Below, in pieces: positions 1 to 7,084 of a stretch of DNA of 39,521 nt. The translations under genes were made by a program, and so were the position numbers. The stretch is from JBBDIM01 sp040880405. GTDB taxonomy: Bacteria; Planctomycetota; Planctomycetia; Pirellulales; Pirellulaceae. The notes beneath the pieces were generated by a model that had not been told where the DNA came from, did not search any database, and saw only the letters and a program-made list of their open reading frames with translations. The stretch spans positions 1 through 39,521 of the forward strand of contig JBBDIM010000057.1 in assembly GCA_040880405.1 (NCBI GenBank), in the 5' to 3' direction. Each line of letters begins with the position of its first letter. The stretch's first letter is position 1.

Positions 1-85
1 GTGAAAAAGGGGTCAGGACTCTTTTTCATCAGACGTGTTCCATTTGAGAACGTATTGCGAAAAAGAGTCCTGACCCCTTTTTCAC
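1..85. repeat. 27-bp perfect inverted repeat (REP-like hairpin)
   Basis: Bases 1-27 are the exact reverse complement of bases 59-85, with a 31-bp spacer. The core reads GGGGTCAGGACTC within A/T-rich ends. Such perfect hairpins are usual for REP-type or RAYT-mobilised non-autonomous repeats. No transposase is visible in the window. Confidence 0.85.
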
Positions 86-180
86 ACGGAACCCCAACCG
101 GAAAAAAAAGCGGCAAAAGCCCTGAAGGGGCGATTCAAAAAGAGAACACCGATTGAATCGTCCCTTATGGATACGGGTAA

Positions 181-260
181 CCCAGGACTTCGTCCTGGGC
201 TATCGTGAGACGCCCCTTTGGGGCTCAAGACTTGTGACCCGGCGGTCCGCCTGGCGGACC
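181..260. repeat. Cluster of three short hairpins upstream of motB
   Basis: An 8-bp stem with a 3-nt loop lies at 181-199 (CCCAGGAC/GTCCTGGG). A GCCCC/GGGGC hairpin follows at 210-222 and a 7-bp stem GGTCCGC/GCGGACC at 244-260. None is followed by a T-tract, so these look like intergenic repeat units rather than terminators. They end 17 bases before the motB ATG. Confidence 0.6.
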
Positions 261-277
261 CATTCCTTAGGTGCCCA

Positions 278-1045
278 ATGAACGACGATGATGAAGCAAT
301 CGGCATCCCGGAATGGGTGGTAACTTTCGGCGATATGATGTCGCTGCTGCTCACCTTCTTCATCATGCTGGTCTCTTTGAGCGAGATCAAACAGGAAGAG
401 CATTACCAGGCCCTAGTCGAATCGTTCCGGCGTCAGTTCGGGCATGAAGACTCGATGATGAGCGCCGTCTCCGGCAAGAACACGCCCCGCAATACCCACC
501 TGACCAAACTCGCCACCATGGGCCGCGCCAAACGATTTTCAACCCATCAGGGAGGCGACAAAGTAAAAGCTCCGGTCGGCGACAGCCCCCAGGTTCGGAT
601 CATCCGCCCGGGGTCGAAAACCGCCGTGGGAAGCGTCATCTACTTCGAGGAGGGAGAAACGACGTTAACCGCACAGGCCGAGGGAGAACTCCAAACCCAG
701 GCCTACGAATTCGGCGGCAAACCCCAAAAAATCGAGATCCGCGGCCACGCCTCGCAGCGTCCGCTCGACGCCAACAACCCGAACCAAGACCACTGGGATC
801 TCTCGTACCAACGCTGCAAGTCGGTGCGGGACTTTTTGGTTTCGCTCGGGATCGATCCCCGCCGAATGCGAATGGCGGTCTCCGGCAAACATGAGCCGTA
901 CCACATCGGCACCGATCCCCTGCTGCTCAAACAAAACCCCCGCGTCGAGGTCTTCCTGCTAGACGAAGTCACCGACGACCTGGTCGGCTCCCACGAAGAA
1001 AGAACCACCCGGATCGCCCCAGAACCGGCCGAAGCGGAAAAGTAA
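278..1045 (+). CDS. motB: Flagellar motor protein MotB
   Basis: This is the peptidoglycan-anchoring stator subunit of the flagellar motor, partner of MotA. From ATG 278 it is 255 residues. An N-terminal segment (IPEWVVTFGD, then a hydrophobic stretch to about residue 34) is the single membrane helix, with the proton-channel aspartate at D19. From about residue 130 to 235 there is an OmpA/MotB peptidoglycan-binding domain, including IEIRGHAS and RMRMAVSGKHEP. The frame stays open to 218, but ATG 278 gives the usual MotB N-terminus just before the helix. motA would be expected to the left, outside the window. Downstream, an accessory island of about 5.4 kb separates motB from fliL. Confidence 0.93.
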   Translation: MNDDDEAIGIPEWVVTFGDMMSLLLTFFIMLVSLSEIKQEEHYQALVESFRRQFGHEDSMMSAVSGKNTPRNTHLTKLATMGRAKRFSTHQGGDKVKAPVGDSPQVRIIRPGSKTAVGSVIYFEEGETTLTAQAEGELQTQAYEFGGKPQKIEIRGHASQRPLDANNPNQDHWDLSYQRCKSVRDFLVSLGIDPRRMRMAVSGKHEPYHIGTDPLLLKQNPRVEVFLLDEVTDDLVGSHEERTTRIAPEPAEAEK

Positions 1046-1202
1046 CCGAGGCCGGCTTTTGCCGCTTGCGCTACTATTGATTGGACTCAAGAATAAAAGC
1101 GGAAGGGCGCGAGCCCTCCGGTCGTTTGGCGTGAAATTCTTCCACCGGCAACGCCGCGTCGTAGAATCGAAACCGGCATCCCAGCCACCCCGGAAACCGA
1201 TC

Positions 1203-1215
1203 GACAGTGCCACCC
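1203..1215 (+). repeat. Short dispersed repeat GACAGTGCCACCC, copy 1
   Basis: GACAGTGCCACCC occurs here, again in direct orientation at 1877-1889, and inverted (12 of 13 bases) at 2936-2947. The first two copies bracket the HEPN-like gene; the second and third bracket the phosphotransferase gene. Confidence 0.7.
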
Positions 1216-1236
1216 TGCGTCGGGTTGCAGCTTTTG

Positions 1237-1779
1237 TCAGAGACACGCTGCCAGATGCTTCTCCGTGGCCGCGACAAGCTCTTTTATAAACCGAATGACC
1301 TTGACGAGCTCTTCCCGCTTGACCAGATGCTTGCTGGCGCTCCCGTTACTTGGTTTTCTCGCACGATGCACCGCATCACCTCTCTTTTTCAGCCAAGCAT
1401 CCAGCGTCTTTTTGGCCTTGGCCGAATCCATATTTGTCCATGTCCAGCCCTCCGTGACATCCACCTCCAAATACTCAAGGAACAGACGCCGCGTCTTGTT
1501 TGAATCCGGGTTATGAAAAGTTTTCAGGTCGGTGGCTAGTTTTCGGAGAATGAAGTTGCCAGCATAGCTCCCAGCGACAACGGCTATTTTTTTCGCCAGA
1601 GCCTCCTCAACGCGATCCTCGACATAGGTTTCCCAAGCCGTTAAAGCCATAACCAATGAGGCTCTTTTCAAGACTTCCGCGTTATCCGGTGGCGGCTGGC
1701 AATTGATGGCATCGAAATGTGCCAGTAGATCCTCGGAATCTTTGATTCCGAACTCGAAGGATGCTTTCGCTTCGGACAT
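1237..1779 (-). CDS. HEPN-domain-like protein, possible RNase toxin
   Basis: A 180-residue, mostly helical protein. It carries R133-x4-H138 (RGDAVH), the Rx4-6H signature of HEPN ribonucleases, and an upstream AWETYVEDRVEEAL helix as in HEPN families of the MAE_28990/RiboL-PSP type. In those families the R and H cleave RNA, often as the toxin of a toxin-antitoxin or abortive-infection module. No antitoxin gene such as a MNT nucleotidyltransferase is adjacent, so it is either an orphan or acts alone. It is convergent with motB, and 13-bp repeats flank it. The family call rests on motif and helical pattern only; toxicity is inference. Confidence 0.6.
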   Translation of the reverse strand: MSEAKASFEFGIKDSEDLLAHFDAINCQPPPDNAEVLKRASLVMALTAWETYVEDRVEEALAKKIAVVAGSYAGNFILRKLATDLKTFHNPDSNKTRRLFLEYLEVDVTEGWTWTNMDSAKAKKTLDAWLKKRGDAVHRARKPSNGSASKHLVKREELVKVIRFIKELVAATEKHLAACL

Positions 1780-1876
1780 ATCGTGATTCTTCTTATCTCT
1801 AACCCGGGCGGTGAAGCCGGAGGAGGCACTTGGGGAACGAAAAGAGGACGGGGGTTGTTTTTAGTCCGATCGGCTT

Positions 1877-1889
1877 GACAGTGCCACCC
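1877..1889 (+). repeat. Short dispersed repeat GACAGTGCCACCC, copy 2
   Basis: An exact 13-bp copy of the sequence at 1203-1215. It lies between the HEPN-like gene and the phosphotransferase gene. Confidence 0.7.
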
Positions 1890-1917
1890 CGCCGTCTCAC
1901 GGAAGGCATCGTCCACA

Positions 1918-2907
1918 TCACCTCAGAACCTGCAGCGTCTCTCGAACCACCTCGAGCGTTTCCGCGAAAACCCGGGGGCGCTCTTCGAGCCTGTTCAGGA
2001 ACTCCATCTGACTGATAAGGTCCACAAGTCTCGACAGTTCGAGCCAGTCCGCTGGCAAGCTGCCTCCAGCCGCCAGGTAACCCTCCGCGAAGGCATCCCG
2101 AAAACCAACAGGGAGCGCGTCGCCCGCCCGAAGGAAGTTACCCACGTCCACCAAGGGCGGCCCAGCAAAACAGAACTCCCAATCCACGACTGCGGCCACC
2201 GACCAGGACGAGCCACGCTTGCGCACCAGTAGGTTAGATCGCTTGAAGTCACCATGCACCAGGCAAAAGCGACCATCCACCGCCCGCAGCCTCGGAGCAT
2301 GGCGCTGCACCGTTCGCCATATTTGCTCGCGCATCTCCTCACCCACGCGTTTCCCGGCCCGTCCTGCATGAAGTGAATCTCGAACGTAGTCTTCTGTGTA
2401 CTTTGACAGTGGACCGTACCGCTCGACAACTTTCATCTCTGCGTCGAGCGCTCCGCACTCGGCGAACGGTCGCTGCCCGAGCCCCGCGAGTACTCGACCG
2501 CAATCGGTCGCGATTTCGTTGAGCTCCGAGTCCGGCAAGCAGACGAACAACTCCTGCAAGAGGACCCCGTCGACAAATTCCCAAATCGCGCACGGATGAC
2601 CAACGACGCTCGCGTCCAGGCACGTGTACCGAAGAGCCGGGACGGGAATCGCGGCACCAGGGCTCGCCCTGAGGTAGCGTACGATCGACGCCTCGCGCGC
2701 AGCCGCCGAAGGGTCCCGAGTGTGTACTCGTAGCACGAACTGCTCGTCCGACTCCCGAAGACGAAATCGGATGTTGGTGTTCGCAAGACCGGTCGGAATT
2801 ACCTGCGCCCAATCCAAGCTACACCCTGGAAACGCCCGCTCAATGAGTGCGTTCATCTGGGCGGAGCTCACACTCACGCGGTCCGGTCGTTCCCAATCCT
2901 GCTCCAT
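1918..2907 (-). CDS. APH/choline-kinase-like phosphotransferase
   Basis: An aminoglycoside phosphotransferase (APH) fold protein of 329 residues from ATG 2907; a GTG eight codons upstream (2931) is also possible. The Brenner-type catalytic loop is LVHGDFKRSNLLV with D220 and N225, and the metal-binding DFG equivalent is VVDWEF with D242. The N-lobe has the glycine-poor loop GLANTNIRFRL and a strand FVLRVH that would carry the nucleotide-binding residue, here R rather than K. The family phosphorylates aminoglycosides, choline, homoserine or similar small molecules. The substrate cannot be read from the sequence, and a resistance role is not supported. It sits in the accessory island between short repeats. 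Confidence 0.8.
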   Translation of the reverse strand: MEQDWERPDRVSVSSAQMNALIERAFPGCSLDWAQVIPTGLANTNIRFRLRESDEQFVLRVHTRDPSAAAREASIVRYLRASPGAAIPVPALRYTCLDASVVGHPCAIWEFVDGVLLQELFVCLPDSELNEIATDCGRVLAGLGQRPFAECGALDAEMKVVERYGPLSKYTEDYVRDSLHAGRAGKRVGEEMREQIWRTVQRHAPRLRAVDGRFCLVHGDFKRSNLLVRKRGSSWSVAAVVDWEFCFAGPPLVDVGNFLRAGDALPVGFRDAFAEGYLAAGGSLPADWLELSRLVDLISQMEFLNRLEERPRVFAETLEVVRETLQVLR

Positions 2908-2935
2908 GGCCTTCTCTGCTGTAGCCTCCACGGCT

Positions 2936-2947
2936 GGGTGGCACTGT
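2936..2947 (-). repeat. Short dispersed repeat, inverted copy 3
   Basis: GGGTGGCACTGT is the reverse complement of 12 bases of the GACAGTGCCACCC repeat. It lies just upstream of the phosphotransferase start, so that gene is bracketed by inverted copies. Confidence 0.65.
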
Positions 2948-2963
2948 TACCGATGAAAAATCT

Positions 2964-3170
2964 CGTGTGCCACTGGCATCCTGCCAGTGCGTAAGCGTCC
3001 CATTCTGGACAAGTTCTGAGGCCCTGCGCACGGTCTGTTCGAGGCTCATTATGGCAGGGCATGAACCACGGGACAACTCGGTTTGGGGAGCGATTCATTT
3101 CCCGTGGAGCCGAGAAGAAGGCATGCCTTAATCGCAGTTCCAGGCACTGGCAAGATGCCAGTGGCACACG
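2964..3170. repeat. Inverted repeat flanking a 150-bp spacer
   Basis: The arm at 2964-2990 (core CCACTGGCATCCTGCCAGTG) is matched inverted by 3144-3170 with a single change in the core. Each arm is itself a small palindrome (CTGGCA...TGCCAG). The spacer shows no convincing gene. Confidence 0.75.
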
Positions 3171-3200
3171 GCGGATTGAAATCGCTCAATGTTCAATGAT

Positions 3201-3298
3201 GACCACGAAACACACGAACGACACGAAAACGGGGAGAGGCTTTTGGGGTGTTTTCCATTCTTGGCCAGTTTTCGTGTGGTTCGTGTCTTTTGTGGTTA
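3201..3298. repeat. Inverted repeat of the ACCACGAAACACACGAA type
   Basis: The left arm 3201-3232 and right arm 3265-3298 pair as an imperfect stem of about 30 bp (ACCACGAAACACACGAACGA against TCGTGTGGTTCGTGTC and its extension). This is an intergenic hairpin family with no coding content. Confidence 0.75.
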
Positions 3299-3492
3299 AA
3301 AAAATCGTTCTTCGAGCGATTCGAAGCGAGGGTGCCATATCCACGTTTGAGGGCGTGGGCATGGCACCCGGCGACTCCACTAGTTCCCAAGCCAAACTGA
3401 CTGGCAGGCCACCTAACAGCACCCTATAATCGTTTCTCATAGAAGCGGCGCTGTCCTGGTTTTGGCTCAGCGTACCGCGATAAGCCCCCGGT

Positions 3493-3521
3493 AGGGTGCC
3501 GTTGGTCCCCAACGGTACCCT
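3493..3521. repeat. 13-bp hairpin in the leader of the slipin/RT pair
   Basis: AGGGTGCCGTTGG (3493-3505) pairs with CCAACGGTACCCT (3509-3521) around a 3-nt loop, with one G.T pair. No T-tract follows. It is the strongest hairpin in the 300 bases before the slipin gene; a smaller one, CGGGCG/CGCCCG, lies at about 3547-3563. It could be an intergenic repeat or part of a structured non-coding RNA. Confidence 0.6.
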
Positions 3522-3795
3522 CGCAACCAGAAGGGAACTTTCCGCGGGCGGGCGCTTGTCGCCCGTTGTGGAGGTCGTCCTGCGAGCATGGGGATTCATG
3601 CTGATGCCGGTTGGAGGTTCGCCTTTGGCCCGCGTCTTCATTAACCATGTTCCCACGGCTGATGCATGCGGACGGGTCGTTCAGAATAATGGGCGACGCG
3701 ACCATTCTCTTCTGGTCTGAATATATCCGGCATCGAGATGCCGCTCACCATAAATTGTCACCATCGTCGCAGCCATCCCTCATGGAGTCCTTCCG

Positions 3796-4491
3796 ATGCC
3801 GAAGTGGACGATATTTGAGTATCAGCGTGGACTCTTGTACGACCGTGGTAAGTTTACTGGCGAGTTGGGCCCTGGGTTTTACCGGTTCTGGTTCTGGCAA
3901 CGGCAAACGATCAAGATTGTCGACGTCCGCGAAACGAGCCAAACGGTCGAGGCTCAGGAGATCCTGACGGCGGATAAGATCGGAATTCGCGTCACGCTGA
4001 TCGCTCAGTTTCAAGTCGTCGATGCGAGTAAGGCAATCCACAAAGTGGAGAATCATTTGTCTCAACTCTATCAGGATCTCCAGTTAACCCTCCGGGAAGC
4101 GGTTACCAGTCGGAAATTGGACGAGTTGATGGAAAACCGTGAATCGTTGGCAGATTCCATTCGAGATCAGGTGGCCCCGCGGGTTGCTGAATATGGCCTG
4201 GAACTCAAACGAGTGGGGGTCAAGGATATTGTCTTGCCGGGTGCCGTTCGGGCGGTTTTCCTCGCCGAGATGGAAGCGGATCTGAAAGGGAAAGCAGACT
4301 TGATTGCGGCCCGGCACGAGATCGCAGCGGCCCGTGCCCGTGCCAACACGGCGAAACTACTGCAAGAGAACCCAGATTTGGCGAGGATGCAGGAAATCGA
4401 AATGTTGAACAACATTGCCTCCAAGTCGGGGAATGTGATTGTGTTGCCCGGTTTGGAACGGCTGTTTGCCCGCAATGGCGACAAATCTTGA
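3796..4491 (+). CDS. Slipin / SPFH (band 7) family protein
   Basis: A 231-residue SPFH-domain protein of the slipin/stomatin group. The usual features are visible: YQRGLLYDRGKF, GPGFYRFWFWQ, a central strand-rich SPFH core (VDVRETSQTVEAQEILT, DKIGIRVTL), and a C-terminal helix rich in A, R and E (AARHEIAAARARANTAKLL) expected to form a coiled coil. Unlike typical slipins it has no N-terminal membrane segment, so it may be cytosolic or associate peripherally. SPFH proteins assemble into membrane-linked rings or scaffolds. ATG 3796 is preceded by GGAG with good spacing. The TGA stop at 4489-4491 is in frame with the downstream reverse transcriptase, with no other stop between, which suggests a joint function. 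Confidence 0.88.
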   Translation: MPKWTIFEYQRGLLYDRGKFTGELGPGFYRFWFWQRQTIKIVDVRETSQTVEAQEILTADKIGIRVTLIAQFQVVDASKAIHKVENHLSQLYQDLQLTLREAVTSRKLDELMENRESLADSIRDQVAPRVAEYGLELKRVGVKDIVLPGAVRAVFLAEMEADLKGKADLIAARHEIAAARARANTAKLLQENPDLARMQEIEMLNNIASKSGNVIVLPGLERLFARNGDKS

Positions 4492-4581
4492 CTCAGCCTG
4501 ATCCTGATCCACATAAATCCGATTTACCAAACACTCCAGGGGATTCTCAATCGTGGAGGCGATCCACGTCAGATCGAGCAA

Positions 4582-5388
4582 TTGGCGGAAATTTTGGACA
4601 TCCCGGTTGCTGACGTACGGACGCTCGGCGAGGATCGACGGATCTGCTACAGACCGTTTACCCTAAAAAAACGCGGAGCGGGTCGGCGGTTGATTCACGC
4701 CCCGTCCGGTTATCTGAAGCGACTCCAGCGGAATATTTTGCATCGTCACCTGGAGAATCTTCCGCTTCACCCACGCGCCTGTGCGTATCGTCGCGGCCGT
4801 TCGATTGTCTCCCATGCCCGATTTCACTTGAATCAGCAGCTTTTGCTCTCGGTCGATTTGAAGGACTTCTTTGGTTGCACTTCCGTCAACCGAGTGCGGC
4901 ACTTCTACGCTGCCTTGGGCTGGCGAGATGAGGCCTTGCGGATTCTGGTTCGACTCTCGACGTTCCGGGGCGGCTTGCCCCAGGGTGCCCCGACGAGCCC
5001 AGCACTCAGTAACCTGGTCAACTTCGAGCTGGACACCGCTTTGCACGAACTGGCGACGTTTAACGGGGCGGAGTATTCGCGTTATGCCGATGACTTGGCT
5101 TTTTCTTGGTCGTCGCGGACCGTCGAGCCGATGACATTCCGAAATTCTGCTTCCGGTGTGCTAGACAGGTTCGGTTACGAAGTTCAACAGGAGAAGGGCT
5201 GGCAGCTCCAAAACGGGAATCAGCAACCGGAACTGACCGGCATCGCGATCTGTGGCTACCGCCTCCGCCCCAGACAGGAACTGCGGCAAGAACGAAGCCG
5301 GCTGCGGAGAATCCTCTTCAAGACGAAAAACCAAATGGCGAAACTCGCCGGACTCAACGGATTTTTCAAGCAACTGGGACGAAGATAG
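4582..5388 (+). CDS. Retron-like reverse transcriptase, short C-terminus, start unclear
   Basis: An RNA-directed DNA polymerase of the bacterial retron-like group. From TTG 4582 it has 268 residues. The finger motif is RRLIHAP (36-41); the catalytic aspartate is D92 in SVDLKDFF; motif 4 is GLPQGAPTSPALSN (131-144); the active site is YADD (168-171). The retron hallmarks appear in altered form: HARFH at 78-82 where NAxxH is usual, and LTG at 218-220 where VTG is usual. No ATG fits. The frame is open back to the slipin stop, and the 30 intervening codons (including LNRGGDPRQIEQLAEILDI) read like a genuine helical N-terminus, so translation may begin upstream or by readthrough. The C-terminus ends soon after LTG, and its TAG stop overlaps a repeat beginning AGCCGCGGAC, so it may be truncated. 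Confidence 0.88.
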   Translation: MAEILDIPVADVRTLGEDRRICYRPFTLKKRGAGRRLIHAPSGYLKRLQRNILHRHLENLPLHPRACAYRRGRSIVSHARFHLNQQLLLSVDLKDFFGCTSVNRVRHFYAALGWRDEALRILVRLSTFRGGLPQGAPTSPALSNLVNFELDTALHELATFNGAEYSRYADDLAFSWSSRTVEPMTFRNSASGVLDRFGYEVQQEKGWQLQNGNQQPELTGIAICGYRLRPRQELRQERSRLRRILFKTKNQMAKLAGLNGFFKQLGRR

Positions 5389-5583
5389 CCGCGGACGGGA
5401 TCACGGCTGTTGGCCGCAGTTGAGAAAAGGAGCCGCGGACCGGCGCGGATGTTCGCGGATAGGGTTGCCCGCGATTCGAGTTTTACTCGCTTTCGATCCT
5501 TGAATGGCCGCGTTCGGCGTTGGCAAAAGAGTGATAGCCACCGAGGACACAGAGGTCACAGAGGAGGATTTTGAGGTTAGGAA

Positions 5584-5685
5584 TTTAGCCACGGATGGAC
5601 ACCGATTTTCACAGATAGGGCCGCCCGCGATTCAATGTCTTACTCGCTTGCGATCCGTGTTTATCGGTGTTAATCCGTGGCTAAA
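5584..5685. repeat. Inverted repeat, TTAGCCACGGAT family
   Basis: The left arm 5584-5616 (TTAGCCACGGATGGACACCG and on) pairs imperfectly with the right arm 5652-5685, which ends in ATCCGTGGCTAAA. An intergenic hairpin of roughly 33 bp per arm. Confidence 0.75.
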
Positions 5686-5872
5686 AAAGAAGACGGGTTC
5701 GGATTTCAAGCACGTGATCCATTGCGATTAGAAATCTAATCTTCGCCTGCGCTCCGGTTTATGCCGCCCCTTCGGGGCTTAAGAAGTATTAAAAACATCC
5801 TTACCAGGGGCTTACGCCCCTGGCTATTGCATGTCGCCCTTGCCAGGGCTAGGAGATACGGGGGCGACCCAA

Positions 5873-5962
5873 CTCGCAGGGGATGAGTCCCCTCGCTCTC
5901 CATTTCAGAAAAGGAGAGCCCGCGGGCAGAGTATCCAGCGCGGGACTTATCCCCTTCCCGCG
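5873..5962. repeat. GGGGATRAGTCC hairpin unit 1
   Basis: The left arm carries GGGGATGAGTCCC (5880-5892 area) and the right arm GGGACTTATCCCC (5942-5954). The arms differ at one position, G against T, which is a wobble pair in plus-strand RNA. Confidence 0.75.
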
Positions 5963-6010
5963 TAACGGGCCATGGGCGTATCTATTTTCGTGCCGCGCAC
6001 TCGCTTCCGC

Positions 6011-6098
6011 GCGGCGAGGGGGATAAGTCCAATGATCACCGGGCTCACGAGACTACGTGCCTCGCCAGTTCTCGATAATCGGACTCATCCCCTGCGAG
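6011..6098. repeat. GGGGATRAGTCC hairpin unit 2
   Basis: The left arm has GGGGATAAGTCCAATGATC and the right arm GATAATCGGACTCATCCCC. The wobble-compatible orientation is the minus strand. Confidence 0.75.
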
Positions 6099-6224
6099 AA
6101 AACCCTTCTCTGCGCCCTCTGTGCCCTCTGTGGCTATCAAAAAAGAGCCGCGGACCAGCGCGGATGCGGCCGCCCGGGTTTGAGGTTTTGCTCGCTTGCG
6201 ATCTGTGGCCAAAATGGTGACCGG

Positions 6225-6313
6225 CGCGAGGGGGATAAGTTCAATTACGGGGGCCGCGGCTGGTGTTTCTTGGCCGCCGACTCTTTGTAATTGAACTCAT
6301 CCCCGGCTTGCGG
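6225..6313. repeat. GGGGATRAGTCC hairpin unit 3
   Basis: The left arm has GGGGATAAGTTCAATTAC and the right arm GTAATTGAACTCATCCCC. The C-to-T change in GTTC is matched by GAAC on the other arm, so pairing is kept. Wobble orientation is minus. Confidence 0.75.
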
Positions 6314-6494
6314 GGCGTGCCATCCGCACAATCGGTCTAGTCGGAACGGGGTTGGGTGTTGCGGCAGGCCGGCTGGGCTCTTTTTTTCGCCTGAAAACGT
6401 CCTGCGGACCGGCTAACCGCAAGCTACCTTTTCGTAGAGATCATCCGTTTTCAACGCGGGCCGCTGGCGGTTCCCCTTCCCACGACGATCGATC

Positions 6495-7049
6495 ATGCCT
6501 GAGCAAACTGCCAATCCCACCACTCAGCCCGAGGCCCAGGGGATGCCCCTGCTGACCAAGATCAAGGTTTTGGGGGGGGTGGCCCTGTTGGTGCTGTTGG
6601 AATGCGCGGTGGCATACTTTCTGATTCCCGGCCCGGGGGATGTCATCCGGGCGGCCGAGTCGCGATCCGCCCAACAGGCGGAATATGAGGATGTGAATTA
6701 CGAAGACCGCCCGATCGACGACAACGTGGAGACGGTTGAGATTGACCTGAAGGAATTCGGGATCACCAACTACCGTCCCTTGAACGAATCGACCATGCGG
6801 ATCGATTTCCATCTGTTCGCTACCGTCGCTAGCAAGGACCAGGCGGAGTTCGAGGAGCTGATGGGCAAACATGCCAACCGGTTTCGCGAACAGGTGCTCG
6901 TGACCCTCCGCAGCAGCGACGAGCGGGAACTGACCGATCCGACATTGGGCTTGCTCAAACGGAAGATTTTAGAGAAAACCAACCGTATCCTCGGCAAACC
7001 GATGGTTCGGTCGATGGTATTTAGCGATTTTTCGTTCGTCGAGCAGTAG
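6495..7049 (+). CDS. fliL: Flagellar basal body-associated protein FliL
   Basis: An inner-membrane protein that surrounds and stabilises the stator units next to MotA/MotB. It has 184 residues: a cytoplasmic N-terminus, one membrane helix at about 23-45 (VALLVLLECAVAYFLI), then a periplasmic domain with the family's late pattern (VTLRSSDERELTDPTLGLLKRKILEKTNRIL and FSDFSFVEQ). The end ...DFSFVEQ matches the usual FliL C-terminus. It is followed after 35 bases by fliN. An 8-G run at 6572-6579 lies in the codons for the membrane helix. The gene is cut off from motB by the accessory island. Confidence 0.85.
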   Translation: MPEQTANPTTQPEAQGMPLLTKIKVLGGVALLVLLECAVAYFLIPGPGDVIRAAESRSAQQAEYEDVNYEDRPIDDNVETVEIDLKEFGITNYRPLNESTMRIDFHLFATVASKDQAEFEELMGKHANRFREQVLVTLRSSDERELTDPTLGLLKRKILEKTNRILGKPMVRSMVFSDFSFVEQ

Positions 7050-7084
7050 GCTGGCGGGCGTCCCACGAGTCGGAATGGAGTCCG

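Larger units (their letters stand above)
5389..6494. other. Gene-free repeat region between the RT and fliL
   Basis: About 1.1 kb with no credible gene. It contains AGCCGCGGAC units (5387, 5430 and 6150 areas), CACAGAGG strings (5538-5570 and, inverted, 6110-6135), a palindromic CCACGGAT repeat, CCCCTTCGGGG and AGGGGCTTACGCCCCT hairpins (5773-5822), and three GGGGATRAGTCC hairpin units. The string CTCGCTTGCGATC recurs at about 5644 and 6190 and again near 31028. Confidence 0.7.

Noticed and set aside
1918..2907. The APH-type gene as an antibiotic-resistance gene
   Set aside because: Only the general kinase fold and catalytic loop are visible; this superfamily acts on many small molecules, and nothing shows an aminoglycoside substrate.
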